Of a stretch of 64,000 bases of DNA, positions 7,405 through 16,380 are shown piece after piece. How positions within the stretch are numbered: position 1 is the first letter of the stretch; the number at the start of each line of letters is the position of its first letter. The DNA comes from Eubacteriaceae bacterium (GTDB taxonomy: Bacteria > Bacillota > Clostridia > Eubacteriales > Anaerofustaceae), in the NCBI GenBank assembly GCA_017531485.1, contig JAFXKY010000026.1, positions 62,001 to 126,000 of the forward strand, in the 5' to 3' direction. Under the pieces are notes generated by a model. That model worked only from the letters and a program-made list of their open reading frames with translations. It was not told the DNA's origin and did no database searches. The translations under genes and the position numbers were made by a program.

Positions 7405-8646
7405 ATGGATTTCAAAGATAAATGCACTCTTGTCAAGGACGCATCTTTCGAGCTCATGGTCTTATCCAACGAAGAGCGCGACGACATACTCATAAAATTC
7501 GCGGACAAATTAAGAAGTAACATCCCCTATCTTCTTTCCGAAAACGAAAAGGACATTGAAAAAGCTGCTGAGAACGGAATCAAGGAGTCTATGGTTGACC
7601 GTCTCAGGCTGACGGAGAAGAGAATAAACGACATGGCCGATTCGGTCATGGATGTGGTATCACTTCCGGGAGTTGTGGGAGAAGTTCTCGATGAATACGC
7701 AGCAAAATCCGGAATCAACATCAGGAAAGTGCGTGTACCCATCGGTGTGGTAGGAATAATTTACGAATCCCGCCCGAATGTTACGGCAGATTGTTTCACC
7801 CTCTGCATCAAGACGGGAAATGCCGTCATATTAAAAGGCGGCAAGGAAGCGATAAATTCCAACATGGCCATCGCGTCCCTTGCGAGAGAAACCCTCAGGG
7901 AAATGGGACACAACGAAAACTTCGTATATCTCATTGAAGACATAACGAGGGAAAGCACAAACGCCATGATGAAGTTAAACGGCATCATTGACGTGCTCAT
8001 TCCCCGCGGCGGCAAGAGTCTTATTGACAGCGTCGTGAAAAACGCAACCGTCCCCGTCATTGAAACCGGTGCGGGAAATTGTCACATTTATGTTGACGAA
8101 ACGGCTGACGTAAGCATGGCGCTCAGCATCATCGACAATGCCAAGACGTCCCGCCCGAGCGTATGCAACGCGGTAGAAACGGTGCTCATCCACGAAAACA
8201 TTTACAAGGAATTCCTTCCGAAGATGGCGGAAGTTCTCTCGAAGAATAACGTACAGCTCCGGGGATGCGAAAAGACTCTCTCAGTCCTCACAGACATCAC
8301 ACCTGCGACGGAAGAAGATTATTACACGGAATACAATGATTACATTCTTGCAATAAAGGTGGTAAGTGATGTCAGGGAAGCTGTTTCCCACATCAGAAAG
8401 TATTCCACCAATCATTCCGAAGCCATCGTCACACGTGATGACAAAAATGCTGAATATTTCGTTTCGTCCATAGACAGCGCGGCGCTTTACGTAAATGCGT
8501 CCACGCGTTTCACCGACGGCGGCGAGTTCATGCTCGGCGCGGAGATCGGCATTTCCACTCAGAAGCTTCACGCAAGAGGACCCATGGGGCTCAAGGAGCT
8601 GACGAGTTACAAATACATCATCTTCGGAAACGGAGAAGTAAGGTAG
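7405..8646 (+). CDS. proA: Gamma-glutamyl phosphate reductase
   Basis: 413 aa. NADPH-dependent reduction of glutamyl phosphate to glutamate semialdehyde, the second step of proline synthesis. Recognised from VRVPIGVVGIIYESRPNVTAD, the catalytic-cysteine region ending NAKTSRPSVCNAVET, and the C-terminal HARGPMGLKELTSYKYI, all diagnostic of ProA. Translated directly after proB with GAAGGAG as SD. A terminator follows at once. proC is not in the window. Confidence 0.97.
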   Translation: MDFKDKCTLVKDASFELMVLSNEERDDILIKFADKLRSNIPYLLSENEKDIEKAAENGIKESMVDRLRLTEKRINDMADSVMDVVSLPGVVGEVLDEYAAKSGINIRKVRVPIGVVGIIYESRPNVTADCFTLCIKTGNAVILKGGKEAINSNMAIASLARETLREMGHNENFVYLIEDITRESTNAMMKLNGIIDVLIPRGGKSLIDSVVKNATVPVIETGAGNCHIYVDETADVSMALSIIDNAKTSRPSVCNAVETVLIHENIYKEFLPKMAEVLSKNNVQLRGCEKTLSVLTDITPATEEDYYTEYNDYILAIKVVSDVREAVSHIRKYSTNHSEAIVTRDDKNAEYFVSSIDSAALYVNASTRFTDGGEFMLGAEIGISTQKLHARGPMGLKELTSYKYIIFGNGEVR

Positions 8647-8654
8647 TTTTTATG

Positions 8655-8676
8655 CCGCCCTTTGTGGCGGTTTTTT
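8655..8676 (+). terminator. Terminator of proBA
   Basis: CCGCC/GGCGG stem with a 6-base loop followed by six T, 9 bp past the proA stop. Confidence 0.85.
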
Positions 8677-8690
8677 ATTGGAGGAGTAGC

Positions 8691-9073
8691 GTCCCCCTTA
8701 TTTATAAGGGGGATACAGGGGGATCGGGGAAAGCGAAGAAAGTGTATAGAATGGAGTGTTCAAAGTATTCATAAAATCATCCGCATCTTACGTCTTTTTT
8801 ACGGATCACATCCCCCTTGCCCCCTTATCCTAAGGGGGAATAATAAGGCTCTCTTAAAATAAGGGAGCTGTCACGAAGTGACTGAGGGATCGGTTGAACA
8901 GCACGGGAATATATGGATCGGTGTGTTCAAAGTATTCATAAAGTCATCCGCATCTGCACTGAATTCTTCTCGCTCATCCCCCTGTCACCTTCGCGGGAGC
9001 CGCCCGGTGACGTCCCCCTTACAGGGTAAGGGGGAAAGCGGCGCAATGCGCCGCAGGGGGATCGGGGAATCGT
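8691..9073. repeat. Composite intergenic repeat element, copy 1
   Basis: The 500-bp gap between proA and the YbaK-type gene has no gene. Bases 8691-8898 are closely matched in reverse complement by 16146-16352. It begins with GTCCCCCTTA-TTTA-TAAGGGGG, then CAGGGGGATCGGGGA, an internal TCATCCGCATCTTACG segment, a second CCCCTTATCCTAAGGGGG hairpin, and a GTCAC-GAA-GTGAC triloop hairpin. A further half-unit follows to 9073 with TTCAAAGTATTCATAAA repeated from 8770 and 8930, and another CCCCCTTACAGGGTAAGGGGG hairpin at about 9014-9034. No transposase is present, so a MITE-like or REP-like element is likely. Confidence 0.85.
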
Positions 9074-9123
9074 AAAACACGGGGAAACAGAGATGTTTTC
9101 ATCCCCGTCCCATTTTCGGGACA

Positions 9124-9147
9124 AGAAAAAAGACGGTTAAACCGCCT
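9124..9147 (-). terminator. Terminator of the prolyl-tRNA editing gene
   Basis: Minus-strand GGCGGT-TTA-ACCGTC stem (one wobble) followed by a T-run, just past the stop at 9154. Confidence 0.65.
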
Positions 9148-9153
9148 TCATGT

Positions 9154-9651
9154 CTATATTTCAATTAAAATCACTTCATGTCCCGTCTTTCTTATTGCCA
9201 TAAGGAGGTCTTCGGGGCTCAGGAACACCGTTGATGAATTGTGGTTCGGGTGGATGCCGATGAGGGGTTTTGTGAGGAGGTCTTTGTCAAAATAAAACTC
9301 CACAGTATTTTCCTTATCGTTCAGAAGCCCCATCGGGGAAACGCTGCCTTTTGTGAGGGATAATCTGTCCATAAGTCTTTCTTCGCTGCCGAAGGAAAGG
9401 CGGCTTGAAGCGAATATTCCGCGAAGGACCTTCAGATCGGCGTTTTTGCCGTCGCTCATTGTAACGAGCATATGTCTTCTGCCGGCACCGTCGCGAAGAA
9501 ACAGGTTCTTGGCGATATATCCGTTTGGGTCGAGGTTTGAAGAATGGATCTCTTCCATGGTAAATATCATCTCGTGGTCGTGTTTTTCATATTCTATTCC
9601 GAGGGAGTCGAAATATTCATATACTTTATTTTTTACATCTTCAAAATTCAT
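9154..9651 (-). CDS. YbaK/ProX-type prolyl-tRNA editing deacylase
   Basis: 165 aa, a single YbaK/aminoacyl-tRNA synthetase-associated domain. Key features are HSSNLDPNGYIAKNLFLRDGAG with the conserved lysine that positions the tRNA ester, RRHMLVTM, and the strand GSVSPMGLLND followed by IGIHPNHNSSTVFLS, as in ProX/PrdX proteins. These hydrolyse mischarged alanyl-tRNA(Pro) in trans. PrdX relatives also occur beside proline reductase genes, but none are visible here. The proximity to proBA, on the opposite strand, may be chance. The ATG at 9651 follows GAAGGTGCGT. Confidence 0.85.
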   Translation of the reverse strand: MNFEDVKNKVYEYFDSLGIEYEKHDHEMIFTMEEIHSSNLDPNGYIAKNLFLRDGAGRRHMLVTMSDGKNADLKVLRGIFASSRLSFGSEERLMDRLSLTKGSVSPMGLLNDKENTVEFYFDKDLLTKPLIGIHPNHNSSTVFLSPEDLLMAIRKTGHEVILIEI

Positions 9652-9804
9652 AACGCACCTTCGTTTTTTTATTATTATATCATCCGTCCCGGAAAAATCA
9701 ACACCCGTATTGACAGTGAACGATCTTCGTTACACCTGAGAAGTGAATAATTTTTGATGAGCAGAAAGATTTTATATGAAAAGTATGTGTATTTCCATTA
9801 AGTG

Positions 9805-9813
9805 TGGTATAAT
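9805..9813 (+). promoter_or_regulatory. Extended -10 promoter element
   Basis: TGGTATAAT at 9805-9813, 23 bp before the ATG at 9836. No good -35 is seen, as often with extended -10 promoters. This also argues against the in-frame ATG at 9776 being the start. Confidence 0.6.
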
Positions 9814-9835
9814 TACAGTAACAAGGAAGAAGACC

Positions 9836-10390
9836 ATGGAAAACAAACAAAAGACTCAGCAAAGACAACCTAAAAGTCCGTACCACGGAATATACACTCA
9901 ATCGATCCTCTTCGGATTCGGTTCATTCGCGTTTATGCAGGCAGTATACGCAATATCCCATAATCCTGCATTCAGTCCGGAGAATTCCATAAACTCCGCG
10001 TTCTTATTCGCCCTCATCGCGCCGATCATCATGGCGATGAAGATCACTCTCCGTGAAAGGCGATACAAGATGTATGAGCAGGGCATCGGGGATTATCGAA
10101 TCAAAGTCCCTGTCAGCATTCTCATCAACAAAGGATATGTATACGTCGGTTCTCTTGACATATATCTGGTCTTTGCCACAACAAGACCGCACTTTATTTC
10201 AAGCGTGAAGATGACGAATGTGGTGAAGGTAACGTTTTATGACAAAAATTACGTCTGCCTGACATTAAAGAACCGCCGCGAAGAAGAAAGAGATCTTTAT
10301 ACTATCAAGTTCCGTGTTGAAGATAACATTGAAGAGCTGATGGAAGTTTTTGAAGGGCTTTTCGAAGGAAGGGTGGAAAACCTTCTTTAA
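9836..10390 (+). CDS. Two-helix membrane protein of unknown function
   Basis: 184 aa from the ATG at 9836 (SD AAGGAAGAAG). The first 14 residues are polar and glutamine-rich. Two hydrophobic helices follow (FGFGSFAFMQAVYAI and SAFLFALIAPIIMAMKI), then a soluble C-terminal domain of about 110 residues with alternating strands (YVYVGSLDIYLVF, VVKVTFYDKNYVCLTLK), which suggests a PH-like fold facing the cytoplasm. That fold is a guess from strand pattern only. I do not recognise the family. An earlier in-frame ATG at 9776 precedes the likely promoter and is rejected. Confidence 0.7.
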   Translation: MENKQKTQQRQPKSPYHGIYTQSILFGFGSFAFMQAVYAISHNPAFSPENSINSAFLFALIAPIIMAMKITLRERRYKMYEQGIGDYRIKVPVSILINKGYVYVGSLDIYLVFATTRPHFISSVKMTNVVKVTFYDKNYVCLTLKNRREEERDLYTIKFRVEDNIEELMEVFEGLFEGRVENLL

Positions 10391-10462
10391 ATCAAACATC
10401 CTTCACTTAAAAGACACATTAATATGTTATCATCTGAATATAAAAACAGGAATTGGTGACTT

Positions 10463-11140
10463 ATGAAAATACTTGTCGTTGATGACGAATTCAGAATAAG
10501 GGAACTCATTAAAAAATACGCCGCGCTGGAAAACCACGAAGTCCTCGAAGCTTCCGGAGGTTTTGAAGCGGTGGAGATACTGAGAAATGAAAAGGTCGAT
10601 ATAGTTATCATGGACGTCATGATGCCGGAGCTTGACGGCTTTTCCGCAGTGGGAGAAATAAGGAAATTCTCCGACGTTCCCGTTCTCATGCTTTCCGCAA
10701 GAGGCGAGCAGTATGACAGGATACATGGTTTCGAGCTTGGGATAGATGATTATGTTGTAAAGCCGTTTTCGCCGAAAGAGCTGATGATGCGCATTTCGGC
10801 TATATACAAAAGATATAACCACCGCACTTCCGCCGAAAGCGGAGAGATCTTCGAACATGAAGGCTTAAAGGTGGACTTTGCCGCAAGGCTTGTTTATGTC
10901 GACGGAAAAAGAGTGGATCTTTCCCCGAAGGAATACGATCTTTTGTTTTATTTCATTCAGAACAAAGACCTCGCCCTTAGCCGCGAAAAGCTCATAAGGG
11001 AAGTCTGGGGATATGATTTTTACGGTGACGACCGCACTCTCGACACTCACATCAAACTGCTCAGAAAGCACCTCGGGGAATATTCTAAGATGATAGTGAC
11101 CCTCAGGAGTATGGGGTACCGCTTTGAAACAAAAATTTGA
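10463..11140 (+). CDS. OmpR/PhoB-family response regulator
   Basis: 225 aa. Receiver domain with the acidic pocket VVDDE, phospho-acceptor D51 in MDVMMP, and K100 in DDYVVKPF. A C-terminal winged-helix DNA-binding domain (about 130-225) contains DLSPKEYDLLFYFIQN and GDDRTLDTHIKLLRKHLG, then RSMGYRFE. It controls transcription when phosphorylated by the kinase that overlaps its 3' end by 17 bp. No target is evident. Confidence 0.95.
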   Translation: MKILVVDDEFRIRELIKKYAALENHEVLEASGGFEAVEILRNEKVDIVIMDVMMPELDGFSAVGEIRKFSDVPVLMLSARGEQYDRIHGFELGIDDYVVKPFSPKELMMRISAIYKRYNHRTSAESGEIFEHEGLKVDFAARLVYVDGKRVDLSPKEYDLLFYFIQNKDLALSREKLIREVWGYDFYGDDRTLDTHIKLLRKHLGEYSKMIVTLRSMGYRFETKI

Positions 11141-12590
11141 CAGACTGCCGCTTAAAAAGAAGATATATATGTATCTTCTTATGTTTTTATTTGTGATGCT
11201 GATTCTCTTATGGCTGTTTCAGATAGTCTTTCTTGATGATTTTTATCGCAACATAAAGATATCTCAGGTAAAGCTTGCCGCCGAGGCAGTAAGCGAGAAT
11301 ATTGAGAGCGACAACATAAAAAGGCTCATAAGGCGGTTCGCAACGGAAAATCAGATGTGCATATCCATTGTGGATGAATACGGCAGGACATATCTGTACG
11401 CAGACGTCCTTGCTGACTGCGTCATTCACAAAAGCACCAACACTCTGACTTCCCGCCTTTATTCCGAAGCGCTCTCAGGCGGCGGGACATATCTTCAGGA
11501 GATCGAACGACACGCATTCCGCGATATGAAATATGACGAAAACGATTTCTTCGGAAATGTCCCCAAGAACGACAAAGGAATGAGCACTATCGTGATATAC
11601 TCGAAGATCGCGTCTTCCGCCGACGGGGAAAATTATGCCGTAATAATCAACACCAACATCTCCCCCATCACTTCCACCGTCAACACTCTCCGCACACAGC
11701 TTTTGTGGATCACGTTTATCATGGCGCTTGTTGGGCTGGTGTTTTCGTGGTTCATCTCCTCAGGCATCTCAAAGCCCATTTCGGAGATGACGGATTCTGC
11801 GAGAGATCTTGCAAAGGGGAATTACGAAACGAATTTCAAAGGCGGAAGTTATCTCGAAACGAAGCTCCTTGCGGAATCCCTCAATTATGCGGCAGGGGAA
11901 CTCAAGAAGGTCGACACCTTAAAAAGCGAGCTTATTGCAAATGTTTCACATGATCTCAGAACGCCGCTTACGATGATAAAAGGATATTCGGAAATGATGA
12001 TGGATATTCCGGAAGAACTGAGCGTTGAAAACTTACAGGTCATCATTGACGAGACCACGCATCTGTCGAACCTCGTAAGTGATATACTTGATCTTTCGAA
12101 ACTGCAGTCAACGGACGGAGAGATGAGTTTCTCACGTTTCAGCCTGACGAGAACAGTCAATGATATAATCGGGCGTTACAGCGCACTTACGGAAAAAGAC
12201 GGATATATCATCGGTTTTGAGTATGAAAAGGAAGTTTTCGTAAATGCGGATGAAGTGAAGATAACGCAGGTGATATATAATCTCATAAACAACGCCATAA
12301 ACTATTCAGGTGACGACAAGACAGTCCTCATCCGTCAGACAGAAAAGGAAAAGACCGTCCTCATTGAAGTCACCGATCACGGCGAAGGCATCCCTGAAGA
12401 CAGGCTCGCGGATATATGGGACAGGTATTACAAGATACAGAATAAAAACTCTCACCGTCGCAGCATCGTCGGCACGGGGCTCGGGCTTTCCATAGTAAAG
12501 AGCATACTCGAAAAGCACAGCGCGTCTTACGGAGTAAGGAGCATTCCTTCTCAGGGAAGCACGTTTTATTTCGAGCTGAACAAGGAGTAA
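11124..12590 (+). CDS. Sensor histidine kinase, HAMP-HisKA-HATPase type
   Basis: 488 aa starting at TTG 11124 inside the regulator gene. The first helix is at about residues 14-34, followed by an extracellular sensor of about 150 residues and a second helix around 190-210. HAMP follows (ISKPISEMTDSARDLAKGNYE), then HisKA with the phospho-histidine in NVSHDLRTPLTMIKGY, and a HATPase with the N box NNAINYS, DHGEGIP and GTGLGLSIVKSI. The partner of the preceding regulator. The ligand is unknown. A terminator follows at 12596. Confidence 0.94.
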   Translation: MKQKFDRLPLKKKIYMYLLMFLFVMLILLWLFQIVFLDDFYRNIKISQVKLAAEAVSENIESDNIKRLIRRFATENQMCISIVDEYGRTYLYADVLADCVIHKSTNTLTSRLYSEALSGGGTYLQEIERHAFRDMKYDENDFFGNVPKNDKGMSTIVIYSKIASSADGENYAVIINTNISPITSTVNTLRTQLLWITFIMALVGLVFSWFISSGISKPISEMTDSARDLAKGNYETNFKGGSYLETKLLAESLNYAAGELKKVDTLKSELIANVSHDLRTPLTMIKGYSEMMMDIPEELSVENLQVIIDETTHLSNLVSDILDLSKLQSTDGEMSFSRFSLTRTVNDIIGRYSALTEKDGYIIGFEYEKEVFVNADEVKITQVIYNLINNAINYSGDDKTVLIRQTEKEKTVLIEVTDHGEGIPEDRLADIWDRYYKIQNKNSHRRSIVGTGLGLSIVKSILEKHSASYGVRSIPSQGSTFYFELNKE

Positions 12591-12595
12591 CAAAG

Positions 12596-12626
12596 TGGCT
12601 GTCGTATATTGCGGCAGTCATTTTTT
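12596..12626 (+). terminator. Terminator of the two-component operon
   Basis: 8-bp stem TGGCTGTC/GGCAGTCA (two wobbles) followed by six T, just after the kinase stop. Confidence 0.75.
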
Positions 12627-12734
12627 CATTATGACGGAGTCTGAGAAAATGAATTTTGTTGTTTTGAGAAGAATATTATGATAAACTAAATTCAAAGAAG
12701 AAGCGCGTACTCAAGGCGCAGAAGAAGAGTTTAA

Positions 12735-13682
12735 ATGAGAAAAGAAATTACAGTTGATAAAGAATACGACGGATCCAGAGTCGACCGCTTTGTGGGAAAA
12801 TTCTTCCCCACCATTCCGAAAGGCAAGGTGCAGAAGATGCTCCGAAAAGGCGACATCCGTCTTAACGGGAAGAAGACTTCGGGAGAAGTGAGAATATCTC
12901 AGGGGGATGTAGTAAGGGTATTTACCTTTGACGAAGAAAAGACAATCACCGTCCGTCAGGATGTGGGGGATGTGGAAGTATTATACGAAGATGAGAGCCT
13001 TATCTGCATAATGAAGCCCGCAGGGATAGTGACCCATCCGGACAAGAACCACGACGAAAGTCTGTCCGAAAGGCTCATAAAGTACCTTTACGGCGGCGGA
13101 GAATATTCCGGCGCATTCGTTTCGGCGCCGCTGAACCGCCTTGATTACAACACTTCCGGAATCGTCCTCGCCGCGAAGACCCCGAGTTATGCGAGAGTCC
13201 TTGCGGAGCTTATTGCGAAGAACAAGGTAATAAAGGAATATCTCGCAATCGTCGAAGGTGAATTTTCGGGAAAGAGAAAAGTAGTGACTTACGCGGTAAA
13301 GGACGAAGAGAAAAACATGATGATCCTTACGGAGGAAGAGACGGAAGGAAGCGTGATGATGGCAAGTGTATTCGAAGGGATATGTTATGGCGGAGGATAT
13401 TCCCTTGTGAAGTGCCGTCTTATTACGGGAAAAACTCATCAGATACGTTCACAGCTTAAATATATCGGTCATCCCATCATCGGGGATATGAAATATTTCA
13501 GCGAAACGTCAAAGGAAAGATCGAAAGACACAGGTTCAAAAAGGCAGATGCTTCATTGTTACAAGGTGACGATACCGACGGATTTTGACACCATTACCGT
13601 CACGGCGCCGCCTGCGAAGGACATGAAGAAGATAATGACAAAACTCAGTTTTGACAATTACGACAACTTACAGGAGATATGA
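12735..13682 (+). CDS. RluA-family 23S rRNA pseudouridine synthase
   Basis: 315 aa. An N-terminal S4 RNA-binding domain (about 14-75, [29 protein letters not shown]-like) is followed by the RluA catalytic domain with [10 protein letters not shown], the catalytic aspartate in NRLDYNTSG (histidine is the usual first residue of this motif), and [20 protein letters not shown]. Closest in layout to RluC/RluD. The exact uridine targets cannot be told. The SD is GAAGAAGAG. Endonuclease IV follows one base after its stop. Confidence 0.9.
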   Translation: MRKEITVDKEYDGSRVDRFVGKFFPTIPKGKVQKMLRKGDIRLNGKKTSGEVRISQGDVVRVFTFDEEKTITVRQDVGDVEVLYEDESLICIMKPAGIVTHPDKNHDESLSERLIKYLYGGGEYSGAFVSAPLNRLDYNTSGIVLAAKTPSYARVLAELIAKNKVIKEYLAIVEGEFSGKRKVVTYAVKDEEKNMMILTEEETEGSVMMASVFEGICYGGGYSLVKCRLITGKTHQIRSQLKYIGHPIIGDMKYFSETSKERSKDTGSKRQMLHCYKVTIPTDFDTITVTAPPAKDMKKIMTKLSFDNYDNLQEI

Positions 13683-13683
13683 T

Positions 13684-14517
13684 ATGTTAAGAATCGGCGC
13701 ACACCTCACTTCATCAAAAGGATATCTCGCGATGGGCAAGCAGGCGGTTTCAATCGGCGCAAACACATTTGCGTTTTTCACCCGCAACCCACGCGGAGGA
13801 GCAATAAAGGCGATAAATGAAGAAGATGTAAGAAAATATCACGAATATGCAAAGGAAAACGACGTTTCAATGCTCGTTGCCCACGCACCGTACACCCTCA
13901 ATCTCTGCGGAAAGGACGAGAAGGTAAGAAACTTCGCGTTCATGGCAATGGAAGAGGACTTAAAGAGAATGGAATATTTCCCGGGAAATTATTATAACTT
14001 CCACCCGGGCTCCCATGTCGGTCAGGGCATCGACAAAGGCATTGAGCTTATTGCGGAAGTTCTGAATACGGTAATGTTTGACAACATGACGACGACGGTG
14101 CTTCTGGAAGTCATGGCAGGAAAAGGAAGCGAAGTGGGAAGCCGCTTCGAAGAGATCGCAAAGATCATCGAGCTGACGGAAAGAAAAGACAATATCGGAG
14201 TATGTTTCGACAGTTGTCATTTATATGACGCAGGGTATGATGTGGTAAATAAGCTTGATGACGTAATAAAGGAATTTGACGATGTGGTAGGTCTTGACAA
14301 ATTAAAAGCCATGCACCTCAACGACAGCAAGAACCCTTATTCATCCCACAAAGACCGTCACGAAAAGATCGGCGAAGGCGCTCTCGGCATCGAAGCCTTC
14401 AGAAGGATCATCAATCACGAAAAGCTCCGTAACCTCCCGTTCATCCTTGAAACACCTCAGGAGATCGAAGGTTACAAAGAAGAGATTGAACTCCTCAGAG
14501 GGCTTTACGAAGAGTAA
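13684..14517 (+). CDS. nfo: Deoxyribonuclease IV (endonuclease IV)
   Basis: 277 aa. AP endonuclease of base excision repair with a three-zinc TIM-barrel site. Visible ligands and motifs are [81 protein letters not shown] and LETPQ, all in family order. The ATG at 13684 with CAGGAG upstream is chosen over an in-frame ATG at 13651, which would lie inside the preceding gene. Probably in one transcript with the pseudouridine synthase. Confidence 0.96.
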   Translation: MLRIGAHLTSSKGYLAMGKQAVSIGANTFAFFTRNPRGGAIKAINEEDVRKYHEYAKENDVSMLVAHAPYTLNLCGKDEKVRNFAFMAMEEDLKRMEYFPGNYYNFHPGSHVGQGIDKGIELIAEVLNTVMFDNMTTTVLLEVMAGKGSEVGSRFEEIAKIIELTERKDNIGVCFDSCHLYDAGYDVVNKLDDVIKEFDDVVGLDKLKAMHLNDSKNPYSSHKDRHEKIGEGALGIEAFRRIINHEKLRNLPFILETPQEIEGYKEEIELLRGLYEE

Positions 14518-14559
14518 TTTTAAGGAAGCGAAGAGAAAATATATCAAAGGAGAAAAACA

Positions 14560-15138
14560 ATGATCAGAAACGAAACAATTTCATCCATCCTCGCACGCAG
14601 AAGCTTCAAAGGCTTCAAAAGTGATGCGATCCCCGAAGAAGTTCTTGAAACGATCATCGAAGCGGGCAAATACGCTCCGACGGGAATGAACCGTCAGCCG
14701 TGGCACTTCACAGTCGTCACAAGCGAAGAAGGAAGAACACTCTTTAAATCCGAGATCGAAGCCATTATGGCAGAAGCGGCCAAAAACGGTCCCGGTGGTC
14801 CGCCGCCTGCACAGCCTGCGGGAATCGTGGTAAAACCGGAAAGTGAAATGAGAGGAGCACCTGTTCTCATCATCGTATCAACGGACAAGAATGTTCCGAC
14901 AGCATTTTCTGACGGTGTTCTCGCAATGGGAAATATGATGAACGCGGCGGCAAGCTTTGATGTAATGTCAGGATGGACACACATGGTAGTAAGAAGCCTT
15001 GCAAACACACCTGACAAGAAAGCTCTCTGGGGAATCCCGGAAGAATATGAGATCTGTGCGGCGGCATTCTTCGGCTATGGCGACGGTCAGCCCAAAGACA
15101 GAGGTCCGAGAAAAGAAGGAACGGTTACATTTAAATAA
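14560..15138 (+). CDS. Nitroreductase-family protein
   Basis: 192 aa. FMN-dependent oxidoreductase fold: ILARRSFKGFKSDAIPEE and AGKYAPTGMNRQPWHFTVV form the flavin-binding N-terminus, and FFGYGDGQPKDRGPRKEG the C-terminal flavin contact. A glycine/proline-rich insertion (residues about 76-88) sits where other members carry a substrate-cap helix. The physiological substrate is unknown. SD AAAGGAG. A terminator at 15146 ends the unit. Confidence 0.88.
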   Translation: MIRNETISSILARRSFKGFKSDAIPEEVLETIIEAGKYAPTGMNRQPWHFTVVTSEEGRTLFKSEIEAIMAEAAKNGPGGPPPAQPAGIVVKPESEMRGAPVLIIVSTDKNVPTAFSDGVLAMGNMMNAAASFDVMSGWTHMVVRSLANTPDKKALWGIPEEYEICAAAFFGYGDGQPKDRGPRKEGTVTFK

Positions 15139-15145
15139 GATTTAT

Positions 15146-15177
15146 ATCCACACCCTGAAAAAGAGGTGTGGATTTTT
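15146..15177 (+). terminator. Terminator of the nitroreductase gene
   Basis: 9-bp perfect stem ATCCACACC/GGTGTGGAT and a T-run. Confidence 0.85.
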
Positions 15178-15229
15178 AGTAATGACAATATCATTATGGA
15201 TGTAAATTTCTTTTATTTCTGCGAAATTC

Positions 15230-15258
15230 TTTACAGCGTAATTATGATATGGTATAAT
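15230..15258 (+). promoter_or_regulatory. Promoter of the toxin-antitoxin pair
   Basis: TTTACA (15230-15235), 17-bp spacer, TATAAT (15253-15258), 27 bp before the antitoxin ATG. The inverted repeat TAATGA-CAATA-TCATTA at 15180-15196 lies upstream; it could be an operator but overlaps the end of the preceding unit. Confidence 0.8.
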
Positions 15259-15284
15259 ACTGAAAAAATACAAGGAGAATTTCC

Positions 15285-15689
15285 ATGAGTGATACCACAA
15301 ATCTGAACCTCAGGCTTGACAAAGAGCTGAAAAAGCAGGCAGAAGAGCTTTTCGCAGGTCTGGGAATAAATATGACGACGGCAATTAATATTTTTCTCAG
15401 GCAGGCCGTAAGAGAGCAGGGAATTCCCTTTCAGATCACGGCAAAGAGCGAAAACAAGAAGGAAACTCCGCCTGTAAAGACCGTTGAGGCGGAAGCAAGA
15501 AAAGAAGAAAAGCCTGTTTCACCGGTCGTAAAGCCGGAGATAGTATACGAAGTTCCGGTCAAAAAGCCTGTGGTGAATCAGTACGTCATTTCCAAATTAA
15601 AGGAAGCGGATCTGAGCGCAAAGATCGATCAGACGAGATACACCTTTGAAGAGCTTACTCACGTCATCCGCAGGAGGAGAGCAAAATGA
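15285..15689 (+). CDS. RelB/DinJ-family antitoxin with extended C-terminus
   Basis: 134 aa. The N-terminal 45 residues have the RelB/DinJ ribbon-helix-helix pattern LNLRLDKELKKQAEELFAGLGINMTTAINIFLRQAV, which binds DNA and autoregulates. A proline/glutamate/lysine-rich linker follows (about 58-100, repeated PV and KPEI motifs), then a C-terminal piece LKEADLSAKIDQTRYTFEELTHVI that probably wraps the toxin. Typical DinJ proteins are about 85-100 residues, so the linker is unusually long. The ORF overlaps the toxin start by 4 bp. Confidence 0.88.
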   Translation: MSDTTNLNLRLDKELKKQAEELFAGLGINMTTAINIFLRQAVREQGIPFQITAKSENKKETPPVKTVEAEARKEEKPVSPVVKPEIVYEVPVKKPVVNQYVISKLKEADLSAKIDQTRYTFEELTHVIRRRRAK

Positions 15690-15991
15690 GATACCGTTTA
15701 CTCGCAACCACCCAGTTCCAGAGAGATGTGGAAGAGATCCTCAGCGTTCTTGACGAAGATCGTTCTCTCAGGGAAGAATACATAAAAAAGAACGATGACA
15801 TCATTTCAGCCATATACAGACGTCTTGAAGAGCCGAAAGCGGCGGAAGTATTTTATCCGTACGAAGGAAGCGATGCGTATTATACTCTTGAAGAAGGCGA
15901 CTGCACCATATATTATGTGGTTTATGATGACGTAATGGAGCTTCGCAGGATCACGCTTCAGATGTGGAAGCTTACGGATTTCAGGGAATAG
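15686..15991 (+). CDS. RelE/ParE-superfamily toxin
   Basis: 101 aa. Small basic-acidic protein with the RelE-like order of two N-terminal helices (FQRDVEEILSVL, LREEYIKKNDDIISAIYRRLEE) and a C-terminal sheet (CTIYYVVYDDVMELRRITLQMWK). ATGA overlap with the antitoxin gene supports a type II pair. RelE-type ribosome-dependent mRNase activity cannot be asserted, because the usual catalytic arginine and lysine set is not clearly recognisable. Confidence 0.8.
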   Translation: MRYRLLATTQFQRDVEEILSVLDEDRSLREEYIKKNDDIISAIYRRLEEPKAAEVFYPYEGSDAYYTLEEGDCTIYYVVYDDVMELRRITLQMWKLTDFRE

Positions 15992-15999
15992 AATATATC

Positions 16000-16027
16000 A
16001 AAGACTGCACCATATGCGGTCTTTTTT
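16000..16027 (+). terminator. Terminator of the toxin-antitoxin pair
   Basis: 9-bp stem AAAGACTGC/GCGGTCTTT (one wobble) and six T, 9 bp past the toxin stop. Confidence 0.8.
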
Positions 16028-16036
16028 GTTTGTATG

Positions 16037-16352
16037 AGTCCCCCTTAGGATAAGGGGGTAAGGGGGATGTGATCCGCAGAAAGGCGGGAGGTGGGGATGA
16101 TTACAAGAATGCGTTGAACACGCCCTTCCATCCACTTTGCCGGTATTCAACCGATCCCTCAGTCACTCCGTGACAGCTCCCTTATTCTAAGAGAGCCTTA
16201 TTATCCCCCCTTAGGATAAGGGGGCAAGGGGGATGTGATCCGCAAAAAGGCGTAAGATGCGGATGATTACATAAATACTTTAAACACTCCCCTTCCGCAC
16301 CCTTTTTCGCTTTCCCCGATCCCCCTGTATCCCCCTTATAAATAAGGGGGAC
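16037..16352. repeat. Composite intergenic repeat element, copy 2
   Basis: Fills the gap between the toxin and hemZ. Bases 16146-16352 are the reverse complement of 8691-8898, with the same order of hairpins, the GTCAC/GTGAC triloop hairpin and the ATGCGGATGATTACATAAA segment. The left part (from 16037) adds another CCCCCTTAGGATAAGGGGG hairpin and a second GTGATCCGC segment, so the element is again a compound of two units. It ends against the hemZ terminator. Confidence 0.85.
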
Positions 16353-16375
16353 AAAAAACGCCCCTTTCGGGGCGT
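16353..16375 (-). terminator. Terminator of the hemZ operon
   Basis: Minus-strand stem ACGCCCC-GAAA-GGGGCGT then six T, directly past the hemZ stop. Confidence 0.88.
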
Positions 16376-16380
16376 CAGGT

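Noticed and set aside
13651-13683. Upstream in-frame start for endonuclease IV
   Set aside because: Lies within the preceding gene, while the ATG at 13684 has a proper SD and gives the normal N-terminus.
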